Shown one piece after another: positions 11,747-22,815 of a stretch of DNA of 64,000 nucleotides. Location: assembly GCF_963678635.1 (NCBI RefSeq), contig NC_087062.1:57862129-57926128 (forward strand). The letters run 5' to 3'. A program made the translations under genes and the position numbers. This stretch comes from Symsagittifera roscoffensis. Lineage: Eukaryota > Xenacoelomorpha > Acoela > Convolutidae. Positions within the stretch are counted from its first letter, which is position 1; each line of letters opens with the position of its first letter. The notes under the pieces are model-generated. The model saw only the letters and a program-made list of their open reading frames with translations. It searched no databases and had not been told where the DNA came from.

Positions 11747-12170
11747 GTGGACACTGATAGCCAAAGAAATGCAGTCGAAGATAAGATTGAACGTGGAGTG
11801 AGAACCGTAATTAAACACGAAGGCTTAGAACTAAAAAAGTCGTTGATGGTATCTCTGGGAAATTTCAACCTCTACCGTACAGAAATCCAGATTGACTCAG
11901 CAAGCCCAGTCTCATTCATGAAAAAAGACCTACTTCATGAACTGAAGATATGAGATAGATTTTTAAAGTTAGAACCCGTGGACGAATTAACAAAGAAAGC
12001 GTACCAAGGCTTCGGGAGCACAATAAATATTATTGGAAGAGTTCGGGTGAGAATTCGATCAAAGAGCTGGGACGCTAGCGAACAGAAACTATTCATTACC
12101 GAAGGTGCATAAAGAAATCTCCTCGGAAACAATATATTACCGAACCTGGGAATAGTAGTGCTCCAGAATC
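11747..12170 (+). pseudogene. pol: E1 retroviral-type aspartic protease, decayed
   Basis: The segment contains YRTEIQIDSASPVSF, matching the active-site strand of retropepsins (usually D-S/T-G), with Gly replaced by Ala. Further on come a flap-like part (IIGRVRVRI) and the C-terminal RNLLGNNILPNLGI. In-frame stops lie at about 11951 and 12112. It sits directly after the zinc knuckles, as expected in a gypsy pol. Confidence 0.6.
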
Positions 12171-12239
12171 AACCTCCACCCAACGGGCCAGAGCTACGGA
12201 GAACTCAGAAAGCATCACCCATCGGTTAAAGCCAATACA

Positions 12240-13118
12240 GGTGAAGGGAAAACGCATTCCGATTCATCTTCTCCCTAAAGTTAAACTATGTATTGACCAA
12301 CTACTAGGAAATGGTCACATCGAAAAACTGTCTAGATGTTCTGAAGATTGTTTCATCTCCCCTATCGTAATTACAGCCAAAAGAGACGGATCAATTAAAC
12401 TAGCATAAACTCGAAATTATTGAACAAACAGATAATTCGTAATAGATATCAAATGCCGAATCTTTTCGAAATAATTGATAACGTAGCGGTTACGATTAGC
12501 GGGCACAAACAAAAAAATATTCGGTTCTCATTGATCGATCTAAAGTACGCTTATAGCCAAATACCGCTTTCAAAAAAGGCAAGTAACCAATGTAATTTCA
12601 ACATCGTGGGGGGAGAAGTAACAGGCTCTTATCGTTTTAAAACCGGATTTTATCGACTGACGATTTATGAGTTTCAACGCATAATGGACCACCTGACGAA
12701 AAAATTGCCAAATACCCATTGTTACCTCGACGACATCTTAACTGCTACCGTGGGTAGCAAGGATGAACACAGAAAACTAGTTATTAACGTTTTAAAAACG
12801 CTAGACGACGAAGGATTGGCCATAAAATTGGAAAAGTGCACATTTTTGACTCATAACATAGAATGGTTGGGATTAAAAATCGACGCAAAAGGGACGACAC
12901 CACTAATACATAAATCTGACGCAATTAGAAACCTGAAAGAACGAAGTTGTATTAAAGATATAAGAACAATAATGGGATCAATTAACCAATTTAACAAGTT
13001 TATACCAAATTTGGCGTCTTTATCAGCACCGTTTAGAGAACTTATGCAGAAAATAAATCATTCAAGTGGTCCACGGTGCACGTTGAAAAAACTAAGAAAG
13101 AAATCTGTAACACGGTAA
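12240..13118 (+). pseudogene. pol: E1 reverse transcriptase
   Basis: The RT starts at about 12240 (IPIHLLPKVK, SPIVITAKRDGSIKLA), is broken near 12405-12425, then stays open from 12420 to 13118. The open part includes the palm motifs FSLIDLKYAYSQIPL and the intact catalytic CYLDDILTA at about 12720-12746, then the thumb and connection (HNIEWLGLKIDAKG, LRTIMGS-like sequence). Length and order fit Ty3/gypsy RT. The catalytic core is the best preserved part of E1, but the upstream lesions make it non-functional as found. Confidence 0.8.
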
Positions 13119-13370
13119 CGAATCATCATTTCCATGTAAAATTGAATACCAGAGTGAAATGCGACGCATCACATTTAGGACTGGGCGCGTCCATCGAACA
13201 AGACGATCGGTGAATTGGAAAACTGTAGTGTTCGCTAGCAGATTTTTGAATGTTACAGCATGAACTCGAATTGTTGGGTCTAGTGTGGGCTAGCATAATT
13301 GCTCATCATATACAAGACCGCCACGAGAAGGTCTACACCTGGTCCCGAAAAAGCATAAACTCGAAAAAAA
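13119..13370 (+). pseudogene. pol: E1 RNase H fragment, end of recognisable pol
   Basis: After the RT frame, a short decayed RNase H follows: a catalytic-strand remnant CDASHLGLGASI at about 13158-13193, then LELLGLVWASIIAHHIQDRH. The sequence then leaves coding DNA and becomes repeat R. No integrase follows. The same RNase H/R join occurs at 4745-4820, so it predates the separation of the two R copies. Confidence 0.65.
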
Positions 13371-13424
13371 CTAGAAAATAGTCAAATGAATCATTCGGTC
13401 CTCAGTAAAATATCAATCGTCAAT

Positions 13425-13678
13425 TGATCAAAACAGTTATTGAAAGGATAAAAATTTTGACCCACCTTGGAGCTTAAATTTCAAATCGTTTTTTAGTTTT
13501 TGTTTTGCAATTGTTGGTACCGTTTCTGCGAATTGACTGTATCGAAGAATTATTAACAAAAGTTAGAAAACAGCAATTTGGATATGGTCTATGTATTTTC
13601 ATTTTCATTTATGACAAGTCTATAAAGGCAACATGTTTTGCATGATCCTCGGATGCAGAATATTACATTGCTCGGGAG
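13425..13678. other. Insertion of unknown origin beside the hAT remnant
   Basis: About 250 bp that are absent from R copy 1 and have no recognisable gene. It could be the left part of the same insertion as the hAT remnant or an earlier one; clear target duplications were not found. Confidence 0.3.
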
Positions 13679-14566
13679 CAGAGGCGTGCGCAGAATTTTT
13701 TGAGTGGGGGGGGCGGTTTTTTTTCTTTAAAAAAAGTTCAAACAAAAATTGAAATAAAAAAATATAGAATCACAAATTATACAGAAAGTAACAAGTCAGT
13801 GATTTATGAAATCTTGTCCAATGAACAAATTTTAGAAACGAAACTGTAAACGTTGGTTTTTGAAGCCGAATTTTTTGATGATTTCAACTATGTCAAAGCT
13901 TTCTTTTTTATGGGTTTACGAAAGAGCTGGTGATGATAGCCGGTCTTCCCGCATTTTTGATCTCAACTATGTTTTAAGAAAATTCATCGCAGAAAAAAAT
14001 CATTTGGCCCTGCAGACAGTGACCAGCAAGCTGGCAAAAATTTGCATCAGGGCGTACACTGTGGGCATTAAAGTCTTTGAGCCTTGGACTAAGCCTTCTT
14101 TAAAACTCGATGGAGCAAAAGCGTTGCCGGACCATGGATTTCCAAACCTCAAGCTCAGATTCAAAATTTTCACCCGGAAGAATTTCGGAATATAGTGCTA
14201 GGGTTTGTCCCGAGTCCAGTGAAGAAAGGGTGACTTCACAGATTGAAGCTATGGGTGCCAACAGAGGAGGAAGCTCATCGACTGCAACACCCGTGCTGCT
14301 AGAAGATTGACTCGCTTGAGATGGTTGCAGTTCAGCAGGCAGACTAGAAGTGGGGCACTTGTGTTCTGTAGGAAGGTCAAGTGGCGGACCATATTCCGGG
14401 GAGGGAGTTTTTGCTTTCTTCTGGAAGAATGGTTGCATCATCTTCTGAGCTTCGGGAAAGAGCTGGATTTTGATGGTTGTTTTGACATTCTGGGGTTGAT
14501 ATCAGGAAGTTATAATGACAGTATGAAGTGTAATAGGATTTTGAATGAAGTGAATTCGGTTAAAAT
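13679..14566 (-). pseudogene. hAT-family transposase remnant (ZMYM1-like C-terminus)
   Basis: On the minus strand the sequence encodes the end of a hAT transposase: PGENFESELEVWKSMV at about 14130-14190, then after frame breaks the dimerisation region with FFSAMNFLKT and KMREDRLSSPAL around 13930-13995, then a terminal DIVEIIKKFGF near 13870. Stops and frameshifts interrupt it. The element end CAGAGGCGTGCGCAG lies at 13679 in the right orientation for a hAT terminus. The zinc-finger and most of the catalytic domain are missing. Frames on the plus strand here are shadows. Confidence 0.7.
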
Positions 14567-14594
14567 TTGGGTTGCTTATATAGTAACTTTTGAC

Positions 14595-14596
14595 TG
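14595..14596. other. Empty target site of the TIR element
   Basis: R copy 2 reads straight through GACTGGTGTTATCAG. In copy 1 the same point holds the 4936-6522 element flanked by TG on both sides. This fixes the element borders and its 2-bp target duplication. Confidence 0.8.
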
Positions 14597-15270
14597 GTGT
14601 TATCAGACTCGGAAATTACAGGTGCGTCAAGTTTAGGTGTAAAATTGGAAACATTTAATCCCTTTTGAAAAAAATCGGATTTGGTCCTCACATAATCTAT
14701 ATAAAAAAATGTACCTATAATGACCCTGTGGTAAAAAAATTGTGCTCAAGAATTGAGGGGGAGGGCAGTCGCCCTCCTCGGCACGCTACTGCTCGGGTGT
14801 AAAAAGCCTAAATTTATTGTAATAGTTAAATTTTTGTCGCAAATAGAATCACGTATTTCGCTTGAGTTTCGTAACAAATCAATTACATGATTAGTTTGCT
14901 GCGAAATAATTGATTTTTGTGGACTATGGAAGTTTATCACAGATTTTAATTTCATTAATTGAGAACAGACTAAAATTAAACGCGTATTTTATGTCAGAGC
15001 AGTTAAATTTATTAGAACTGGCTCGGTCAGTTTTAAATCAGCAAATCTAAGCTGGCTCTAGCAGAAGTGTTCAATTTTTTATGAGACTCGGGTCATTGAG
15101 TAAATTGGAACTGAACTGAGTCATATTTAAATTTGATTACGTTAAAAAACAAACATTGGCCCAAAAATTTTTCTGAAAACTGCCTGATAAGAAAAATGGA
15201 AAAATGTCAAAACTGAGGGGAAACGAATCCCTTTAATTTTAACTTAAGTCGCTGAATCAGCCTTATGCTC

Positions 15271-15415
15271 TGGAACCTGATCTAAACTACATAGGATCGG
15301 TATTAGACTAAGAAGTTGCACGAATCTATCCGGCCGAAAATGAGATAGCGTGACGAGCAGACGGTGTACCCTATCCGAAATTACTCTATGAGTTAACCAC
15401 ATCGGTTCTAACTCA
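15271..15415 (+). mobile_element. 145-bp internally deleted solo LTR, E2 family
   Basis: It starts TGGAACCTGATC and ends CTAACTCA, exactly the ends of the E2-family LTR, but about 265 bp from the middle are missing (junction near 15291). A GCTC duplication flanks it (15267-15270 and 15416-15419), while R copy 1 has a single GCTC at the same point. It therefore moved, or recombined to a solo LTR, as a defined unit. Confidence 0.85.
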
Positions 15416-16214
15416 GCTCAAACAAACAGTTTCCAAAAAACTTATCCTTTCTTAAATACTTTTAAAATTGTGATATAAGGTAATCAGACATAAACTTATT
15501 ACATAAAATAATCAAATTTTCAAAATTTTAATCACTTAAACATGACTTTATGGCTGATGTAGAAAAAAAATACGTCAAAGATTCCTAGTTAAAAGTCGAA
15601 ATTGGTCAGGAGAAAAAAACCACCCGAGCACAAATATTCCGTCTCTTTTTTCGAAAGTCGGAACAAAAATTATCTACGTTCATGTATCGAAAAATAGCCT
15701 GTTTTAGGATTCTATTCATGGAAAAAAATCTAATTATACAATTTCACCAATAAATAAAAAGCTAGTCATCCCTTTTTCAAGCAGTTTTTTTTATCTGGAA
15801 AAATAAATGTATGATATGCAAATTTTCATTGATGAAAAGCGTACAGGAGTATTTTTTGTCAACCCGGGTCGTCATTTGAGTTTTACGAGAAATTCACTAA
15901 TACAGACATTTTCCTTATTTCAACAGCTATGCCACTTTGCATTACAAACGAAAGGTCATTGCAGTCAAAACATGCAACAGTTTGTTTGGGATAGTCGAAA
16001 CAAACATTAGTCGATACCTCGACCCGTGCAACTCCTGAGCTGTGTACATAGTGACTTAATGTTCCGACTTTCAAAAAAATTGATTAAATGTTGTGCTCGG
16101 AGTGGTTTTTTCTCCAAAAAAACCTGGAATTTTCCAATGCGCAGATTGGAATTTTCGATGGAATTTTTAATTATGAATTTTTGATGGAATCATTTTTCAG
16201 TATGAGTTTTCGAC

Positions 16215-16525
16215 GGAATTTTAAATCAAAGAAAAGATTTTGTTGTCCTAACTTCAAATGGTTTTTTGGAAAAGATACTTTACCTGTAATCAAGTTTTGT
16301 GAAGTTATGAGGGTTCCAAGATTGCCATTATGGACCAAATTGAGACAATTAAGGTGCTATGTATTTCGCGCTATTATTGTGTAAGCGGAGATAAAAACCT
16401 TCGTAGAAATTGTTCCTTCCAATATCGTTGAAGCAGGCAAATTGTCATAATTTGTACAATACTAGTGCAAAATCTATCAACTTGTACTTTATAAGACGTG
16501 CTTTACAAAACTCGTGGTAATTTTT
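16215..16525. repeat. Foldback-family arm fragment
   Basis: This matches the inner arm of the foldback element at about 16925-17150 (shared words include AAGTTATG, GATTGCCAT and TATTTCGCGCTATTA). R copy 1 lacks it at the equivalent point (about 8065-8085), so it was gained in copy 2 or lost in copy 1. Confidence 0.5.
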
Positions 16526-16771
16526 TGTTCAATGTTTTCGAAAAAAAAACATTTTTTTAAAGCGAACACTGCTTCAAAGACCTTAAAAAGCCGTCAAAAT
16601 TTTATTCTGAGACAAACAGTTTCGCTATAATTGAAATTTAGCGTATTTCGAAATACATTAAAACGCTTTGCTCTTTGATCAATTAGTTGAAACAAATTAA
16701 ATTTCACAGATTTCGTATTTTTATCTAATTATTTGTTATGTAGCATTGTTAGCGCGTGCTTTTGAGCCTTT

Positions 16772-17740
16772 TTGTTTCGACTTTCGATACGAAAAAAAAA
16801 CGGAATATTTGTGCTCGGGGTGGGTTTTTTTTTCTTCAGACAAATTTCGACTTTTTAACTAGCCATTTTTGACGAATTTTTTTTATATTGTTCGAAAGGT
16901 ATTGATGTCTTGAGCTCAAATTTGAAAAGATAGTTCACCTGTGATCATTTTTTGTCAAGTTATGGGGGTTTAAAGATTGCCATTTTGGCCAATTTGGGAC
17001 AATTAACGCGCGATATATTTCGCGCTATTAACGCGTAATCGGAGAGTTAATCCGTCTTAGAAATCGTTCCAAATTGGTTTAACGAAGCTTATTTGCCATA
17101 ATTGATTTGTTACAAGTAGCGAAATATATGCTTTTGTACTTTATATGGCATGTGGGAAGATGATTTAAAAAAAAATTAAAAATTTTTGAAAAAAAAAATT
17201 TTCATTTTGTTTTATTGCTTTTAATTTTTTAATGATATTACTGCTTCATAAATCTTAATGGGCAGTCGGAACATTCAGGGCTTTGGAAAATTCAGGGCAA
17301 AAATTAAAAGTAATAAAACAAAACGATTTTTTTTTCTAAAATTTGAAATTTTTTTAATGAAAATTATCCCCCCACACGCCATATAAAGTAAAAAGGATAG
17401 ATTTCGCTACATGTAACAAATCAATTATGGCAAATAAGCTTCGTTGAACCAATTTGGAACGATTTCTACGACGGATTAACTCTCCGCTTACGCGTTAATA
17501 ATCGCGCTCTAATTGTCCCAAATTGGCCAAAATGGCAATCTTTAAACCCCCATAACTTTACGAAAAATGATCACAGCTGAAATATCTTTTCAAATTTGAG
17601 CTCACGACAACAATACCTTTCGAATGACATTAAAAAATTCTGTCAAAAATGCCTAGATAAAAAGTCGAAATTTGTCTGAAGAAAAAAAACCCACCCCGAG
17701 CACAAATATTCCGTTACTTTCGTATCGAAAGTCGGAACAA
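16772..17740. mobile_element. Foldback element with about 430-bp inverted arms
   Basis: The left arm (16772 to about 17230) opens TTGTTTCGACTTTCGATACG. The right arm (about 17300-17740) ends with the inverted form, CGTATCGAAAGTCGGAACAA. Both arms contain the same blocks in mirror order, such as CCCACCCCGAGCACAAATATTCCG in the right arm against its inverse in the left. About 70 bp lie between the arms. R copy 1 has an unrelated stretch of about 70 bp at this point. No protein is encoded. Confidence 0.8.
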
Positions 17741-18141
17741 TAAAACCCTTCAACTTTAGAATCTAAAACTTGAACTAATTTGTGTAGTTTCGGTTTTTAT
17801 TCATTTTTTCAATAGCCTGATTTTGTTGGATTGTTTTTGTGTTCAGCCAACTTCTGCCGCGTGTAAAGAATGATACATCAGTTTGTTCAAAATACTGTTC
17901 GCATATCAAATAGTTGAAATATTGATATGTTCAAATGCCCACAAAAGCTGACTACCGAAAAATGAGTTATAAAATCCTGAATTGCATTCTGTCTTTCTGA
18001 TTTTATTTTCTAAAAACCGTACGTCCTTTGTCAGGGTTATTTGGAGCCTTTACACTCGGGATAGTCGGCATAAAGGAAGGATAACGAGAAAAAAGCTATT
18101 TCATAGGGGAAAGTCGGTGCAGTCCAGAATGAAGCTATTTA

Positions 18142-19839
18142 TTGTGAAATTTCTTTTTGGAGAAGACAGGCGACTGCACTTGTTCGAAAACCACTGTAAC
18201 TCTTTAAGTTTGTCCAACGCAGTAGGTCAACTTCGTCCAGACTCTAACTTTTAGTGACAGTGAGTTAGTTCTTCTAAGGGAAGTCTTATCGCAGTGGTAG
18301 CTGGAACCATAATCAGGAGGTAAAAAGCATCAGTTGCCGCTTTCTGAGAACAGACCACGACATCGGAGACCGAACTTTTCAAGGTTACAGAAAAAATTGC
18401 AAGAATGTTGACTTTTCACTCGTTTTCCTTGCAGTATGCTTTTGTATTATGAAATAATTTGAAAACAAACCGAACCAAAACCAACCCTATTCCCTAAAAT
18501 GTCCTTATTCCAACATGAACAAATTATCAAAGTACTTTGAAAAATGTGTTGAAGGGTTTCACTGCTAAATTTTTAAGAAAATTTGCAATTTTTTGAAAAC
18601 GAAAAACTGACGAAAAACAATTAAAAAACTAACCCAAAGAGTTGTTTATGAAATGCATAATGAAATGCAAAGTATACTATGAAATGCATAATGAAAAACA
18701 AATCAAAAGTTAGCTATAAACAGAAAAAAACTCAACAGAGGGTCGATTACACCTAAAATTAGAAAAATGTTCAACTTTTTAATAATTTTTTTTCTCACCT
18801 GGGTCAATTTCTTGAAAAAGGCTTCTCGGTTTCAATTGAATAGATTTAATCATAAATTTTTGGATAATTACATTCTAGGAAATACGATTTTACTGGGCAT
18901 ACTTTGAGACTTTTTATTGATCAATCAGTAGAACTTGTTTCTGTTGGTTTCTAAGTTATGGGTAGAAAAGACTACCTGAGAAAACTAAATTAATTTTTTA
19001 TATAGAGAATGGTTTAAAGGTGAGAATAAAGAGGTTTTACGTTTAATAAATGGTTACCGGTAGAAAATCCATTGAATTGGATCAAAGAATTTAAAAACTT
19101 TTTTTGTTCTCCGCTTAATGAGACACCTGAAAACGGGCCTTGTTGGCTCAATGGTGTTCTCCCAAACGATTCTAATTTGTATTTATAAATTTTTATAAAT
19201 AACTTTGTAACTAGATATCGTTTGGAAACAATTTATTGTTATTATTATAACGAAAGTATACTAACCAACATGTATCTAATAACTGTCTATTAATCAATTA
19301 TATGCGTTAATATCTAACTTTATACCACGTACGCTCTTCAGTATTTCATTGCCATTTTGAATTGAAATGGTCACATTTCGGGCACTTGCGTTGTTCTGAA
19401 AACAGTTCCAATTTAGTTCTTGAGTTTTTACTCTCTCTTGGCATGCCTTGAAAAAAAGGGCGAAGTGTTATTTCATACGGGGGGGGGGGGTATTACAACA
19501 GATATATAAGTGTGATTGAAGACTCAAGACATCTCGTTAACATCATAAATGCAAAGGTACCTCCTTCTGATTCTGTTGGAAGCTGATGTATTCATAACTG
19601 GAGTGTTATGTTCAGCTGCCCAAGTGATTAAGAAATCAAGTATAACTTCCCAATTATAAAAGAATTATTACAGCAATGATTACACAAGGTAAAAAACCGG
19701 AGTTCATGTTTTCATTGACAGAGTATTTGTGAATTTAAAAATCTTTCTTTTCATCAAGGAAAAATTCTAGGACAGAAACTTCTTGGTTAACCTTTTGCTG
19801 ATTTCAAAACTCCCTCAACACAAGCTTCCCGTACCTTAT
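18142..19839. other. AT-rich spacer without a recognised gene
   Basis: No open frame of substance and no match to other parts of the window. A run of 12 G lies at 19479-19490. The last bases, AAAA at 19840-19843, are the target duplication of E2. Confidence 0.5.
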
Positions 19840-19843
19840 AAAA

Positions 19844-20253
19844 TGAGTTGGGACCGATGTGGTTAACTCATACAGTAATTTCGGATAGGGTACACCGTCT
19901 GCTTGTCACGCTATCTTATTTTCGGCCGGATAGATTCGTGCAACTTCTTAGTCTAATACCGATCCTAATCTTACTCTTATATCTACTAGTCTCAGGGTGT
20001 TTAACTAGTCACTGCTAGGCTCAATAGATCTAGAGTATACTGGCTTATTGCACCTACTGAATTTCTCTTGGAGAGGCAACTAATTTCTAAGTTAAATTCA
20101 AATCTCTCTGGTGCTGAAATTACAAGTAATTTCAGCATTTACAAATAAGCGGGTTGTTAGTTAGATGGATTATGATTGGTTAATATTAAATACTTTACAG
20201 TGGTAAAATATCTAATTTATCCAATAAAAAAATGTAATTTAAATCAGGTTCCA
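19844..20253 (-). mobile_element. E2 3' LTR
   Basis: 410 bp, starting TGGAACCTG at 20253 and ending CCAACTCA at 19844 on the minus strand. An inverted-repeat hairpin is encoded at 20111-20138. On its sense upstream side lies the block GGATGGG that is also conserved in E0 and E3, the usual place of the polypurine tract, although here it is short. Confidence 0.9.
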
Positions 20254-22059
20254 CCCATCCGGGGTTTACAGAGTTTTTTAGAACTATCTTTCTTCTCTGC
20301 AATTTGAAGGATGGACGATGAACGTTGGTATTTGGCGAACATCATTTTCTTGTCCGGTTGCTCTTGGAGAAGAACGTTCCAGGACGCTGAAATTATGGAT
20401 AGGAAATTGTTACGTCGTCATTCGACAACGACTGTGATCCCCAATGAAATCAATCCGATTTCAAAATGGTTTGCTATGAATAGTTTTTCTGTATTATGTA
20501 GAGAACTTGTTTTGTGTGCAACCTCGTCTGGGAATGGCGTGAAGATCGTGTGTGGAAGGGATGCTTATAACTCGGATCTGTACGTATACTTGAACATCGA
20601 GGTGGTCATTGTTCTAGTTCAATGAAGTCCTTTTCTGCGAAGTCAAGTCGTACTCTAAATCCTTTGAGTTGTGATTGTGGACGGCATGTCAGTTGTGTTT
20701 AGCCATTCTTTTGTTCGAGTGTGATGGGATCATCTCGTCTTTGGATGTTCGTCTTTGTTGTTGTGTATGACCTATATACTGCAAAGTATGACTTACATTT
20801 TATAAAATTATGTTAATTCGGTTTTTTAATCATGAATTTAGTTAGTCGTTTTCACAAAAGCGTTTTGTTTTAGTTCGGTTATTTTGAAGAGTTACTCACC
20901 CTTGAGTACCTCTTATTAAAAATAGGAGTGTGGTCACAAAGCGTGGATGTAGCGCGGTGGGTTAGGCCGGCTATAGAGCATGCCGGCTATTAGGCCAGGA
21001 GTGGGAGTATGATTTCATGCTGTTTCTTTGAGAGGTCCTGTTATGTGATAACGTTTTATGTTGGGTTTATGTTGGTCTTTCTTATGTTACTTTGGTTGTG
21101 TCCTTTTTTCAAAAATCAAATTGTTTTTGGTATGGGTTTGTCTTGCGACTTTTTTGTGTTTTTTTATTTCTTTCTTAGACTTTTTAATAGTCTTCAAAAG
21201 AATAAATTATCCAGTTTTAAACTTGGTTAACCCGGTTTGGGTACCATTGGTTTTCTTTTCTTAGTCATGCTGTTATTTTATGATTTGTGGTGTTTAGTAA
21301 GCTGCGTTGGTTAGTTTGGTTTAGTATATAATTCCTTTCCAACCGGGTTAAAGGAAAGTTTGAAACTTGTTATCGTGAGTTGTTGATAGTGAAAGCTTGA
21401 AACTTAAAATCATTATTTAAACAATTCTTCGTGGGCGAGCTGTGCGAGTTTGGATAGAAGTCTTGTGCGAGTGAATAAAAATATTGAAAAAATTAGTGCT
21501 GCTTTCTCATTTTATCAATTTATTGCATAGAATTTGAATTTTGCTGCGTTTTGGGGAAATTTAAAATTATAATTTTTCATCGTAGTTAAGTTTACTGCTT
21601 CATGGGGAATTAATTTATAAATAAAATTACTACATTTGGTATGAGTTATACTACATTATTTAGTGCAAGAAGTTAACGAATTTCAAGTTAATTCAACAAG
21701 TTTGTATTTTTATTTTTCTTTTCTGTTTTGTAGATGATCGTGGTGTGAAGACTAGAAATATAAAGCAAACATTGATAGAAAATGGTTAGTACTAATTTAA
21801 ATTTATTAGTTAAGAGTATTTCAAATTATACTTACCTTAATCTTCTGGGAAAAAGCCGTGGGGGAAGATGTCGTGAATCATATCTGATGTTGTTAGTAAT
21901 TTGGCTAGTATGCGTATTATGTTTTTAGTTTGTAGCAGTGGCCAAAGCAATTGAAGTGTTTTAATGGTGTTTAGTTCTTCGTTTCCTACTGCAAACTCGT
22001 AAGGTGTGTTTTGAATGAGGTTATTTATTTTTGATTATATTTAGTATTGTGAATGAATT
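20254..22059 (-). other. E2 3' noncoding region
   Basis: 1.8 kb between the last ORF and the 3' LTR. Its LTR-proximal 1.26 kb is conserved in E0 (9214-10480). A GC-richer island at 20931-20986 contains the word GTAGCGCGGTGGGTTAGG, close to a tRNA-type A box; in E0 it reads GTAGCACGGTGGGTTAGG. A 104-codon plus-strand frame at 20311-20625 is not kept in E0 and is taken as chance. Confidence 0.6.
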
Positions 22060-22749
22060 CTAATATGGGTATTTCAATAGGCTGGATAAATTCATGCGGG
22101 ATAAGGAAGGGTCTGGATTCTTCGGCATTGAAGGTCTTCGTGATGGGAAAGAATATATACATTTGGCTAACTGGGTCATAGTTGCGGAGGATGCCGTGGA
22201 GGTTAGTATCTTTGATGCAATATGTAAAATTAAGGAAAAATGGTGACGTGTACTTTGAGTTAATAAACTGAAAACGATGGTGAAGTTGTCTTGATGGGTG
22301 TGCAAATCAAAATGATTTTGTATAAAACGATAGTATGTATATGTGTGCGTTTGTTTAGTGCGTAACATAATACCGTGGGAACAGTGCAAATCGCGTTCCT
22401 GTGGTGAAAGAAAGTGAAAGGTTACTGAAAATAACTGAAATTTATCATAGAAGCTCTCGTATGCTTGAATATCAGCTAGTGATTCTGAAATAATGTGGTC
22501 ATTCTTTCTATCAAAAATATTAAGTGTGAATACGTATGATGTTTTGATGAAAAATTTTTCTGTTAGTTGCGGGTTTGCGAAGTGGTCTTCATCTAAAAAT
22601 TGGTCTTGATTAGGGCGGATGATATTATGATCGTAGTATTCTATTGCAAATTCGTGAGCTCGGGGTGCAGTGAATGTTTTCAGTAACTTTTTATATCCAA
22701 CGTAAGTAAATTGTCGAGGTGTTAGTGTTGTGGTGAGTCTATATAACAT
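22060..22749 (-). CDS. E2 3'-terminal ORF, unknown function
   Basis: A 229-codon open frame, the last of E2. The first 150 residues look globular and aromatic-rich (TPRQFTYVGYKKLLKTF; AHEFAIEYYDHNII; SVTFHFLSPQERDLHC). The tail is Ser/Thr/Pro-rich. No transmembrane helix or known motif was recognised. It lies 66 bp downstream of the preceding ORF (stop at 22816) and may be its continuation after a frame break. E3 has no recognisable counterpart because its 3' half was replaced. It is unlike anything in the standard gag-pol-env set. Confidence 0.5.
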   Translation of the reverse strand: MLYRLTTTLTPRQFTYVGYKKLLKTFTAPRAHEFAIEYYDHNIIRPNQDQFLDEDHFANPQLTEKFFIKTSYVFTLNIFDRKNDHIISESLADIQAYESFYDKFQLFSVTFHFLSPQERDLHCSHGIMLRTKQTHTYTYYRFIQNHFDLHTHQDNFTIVFSLLTQSTRHHFSLILHIASKILTSTASSATMTQLAKCIYSFPSRRPSMPKNPDPSLSRMNLSSLLKYPY

Positions 22750-22815
22750 GTTTTTGTTCTTTTCTATGCTGTCATGAGTATTTGCTAGTGGTAGGCAAAG
22801 GGGGTTAGTAAAATT

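Larger units (their letters stand above)
13286..18141. repeat. Mosaic repeat R, copy 2
   Basis: This matches copy 1 (4745-4935 plus 6523-8804) in order. It differs by an insertion at about 13425-14566, a deleted LTR at 15271-15415, about 300 bp of foldback arm at 16215-16525 and a foldback element at 16772-17740. It lacks the TIR element found in copy 1. Similarity to copy 1 ends near 18141, at the point where copy 1 is interrupted by the LTR. Confidence 0.75.

Noticed and set aside
20311..20625. 104-codon plus-strand ORF in the E2 3' noncoding region
   Set aside because: The equivalent region of E0 (9268-9590) does not keep the frame.
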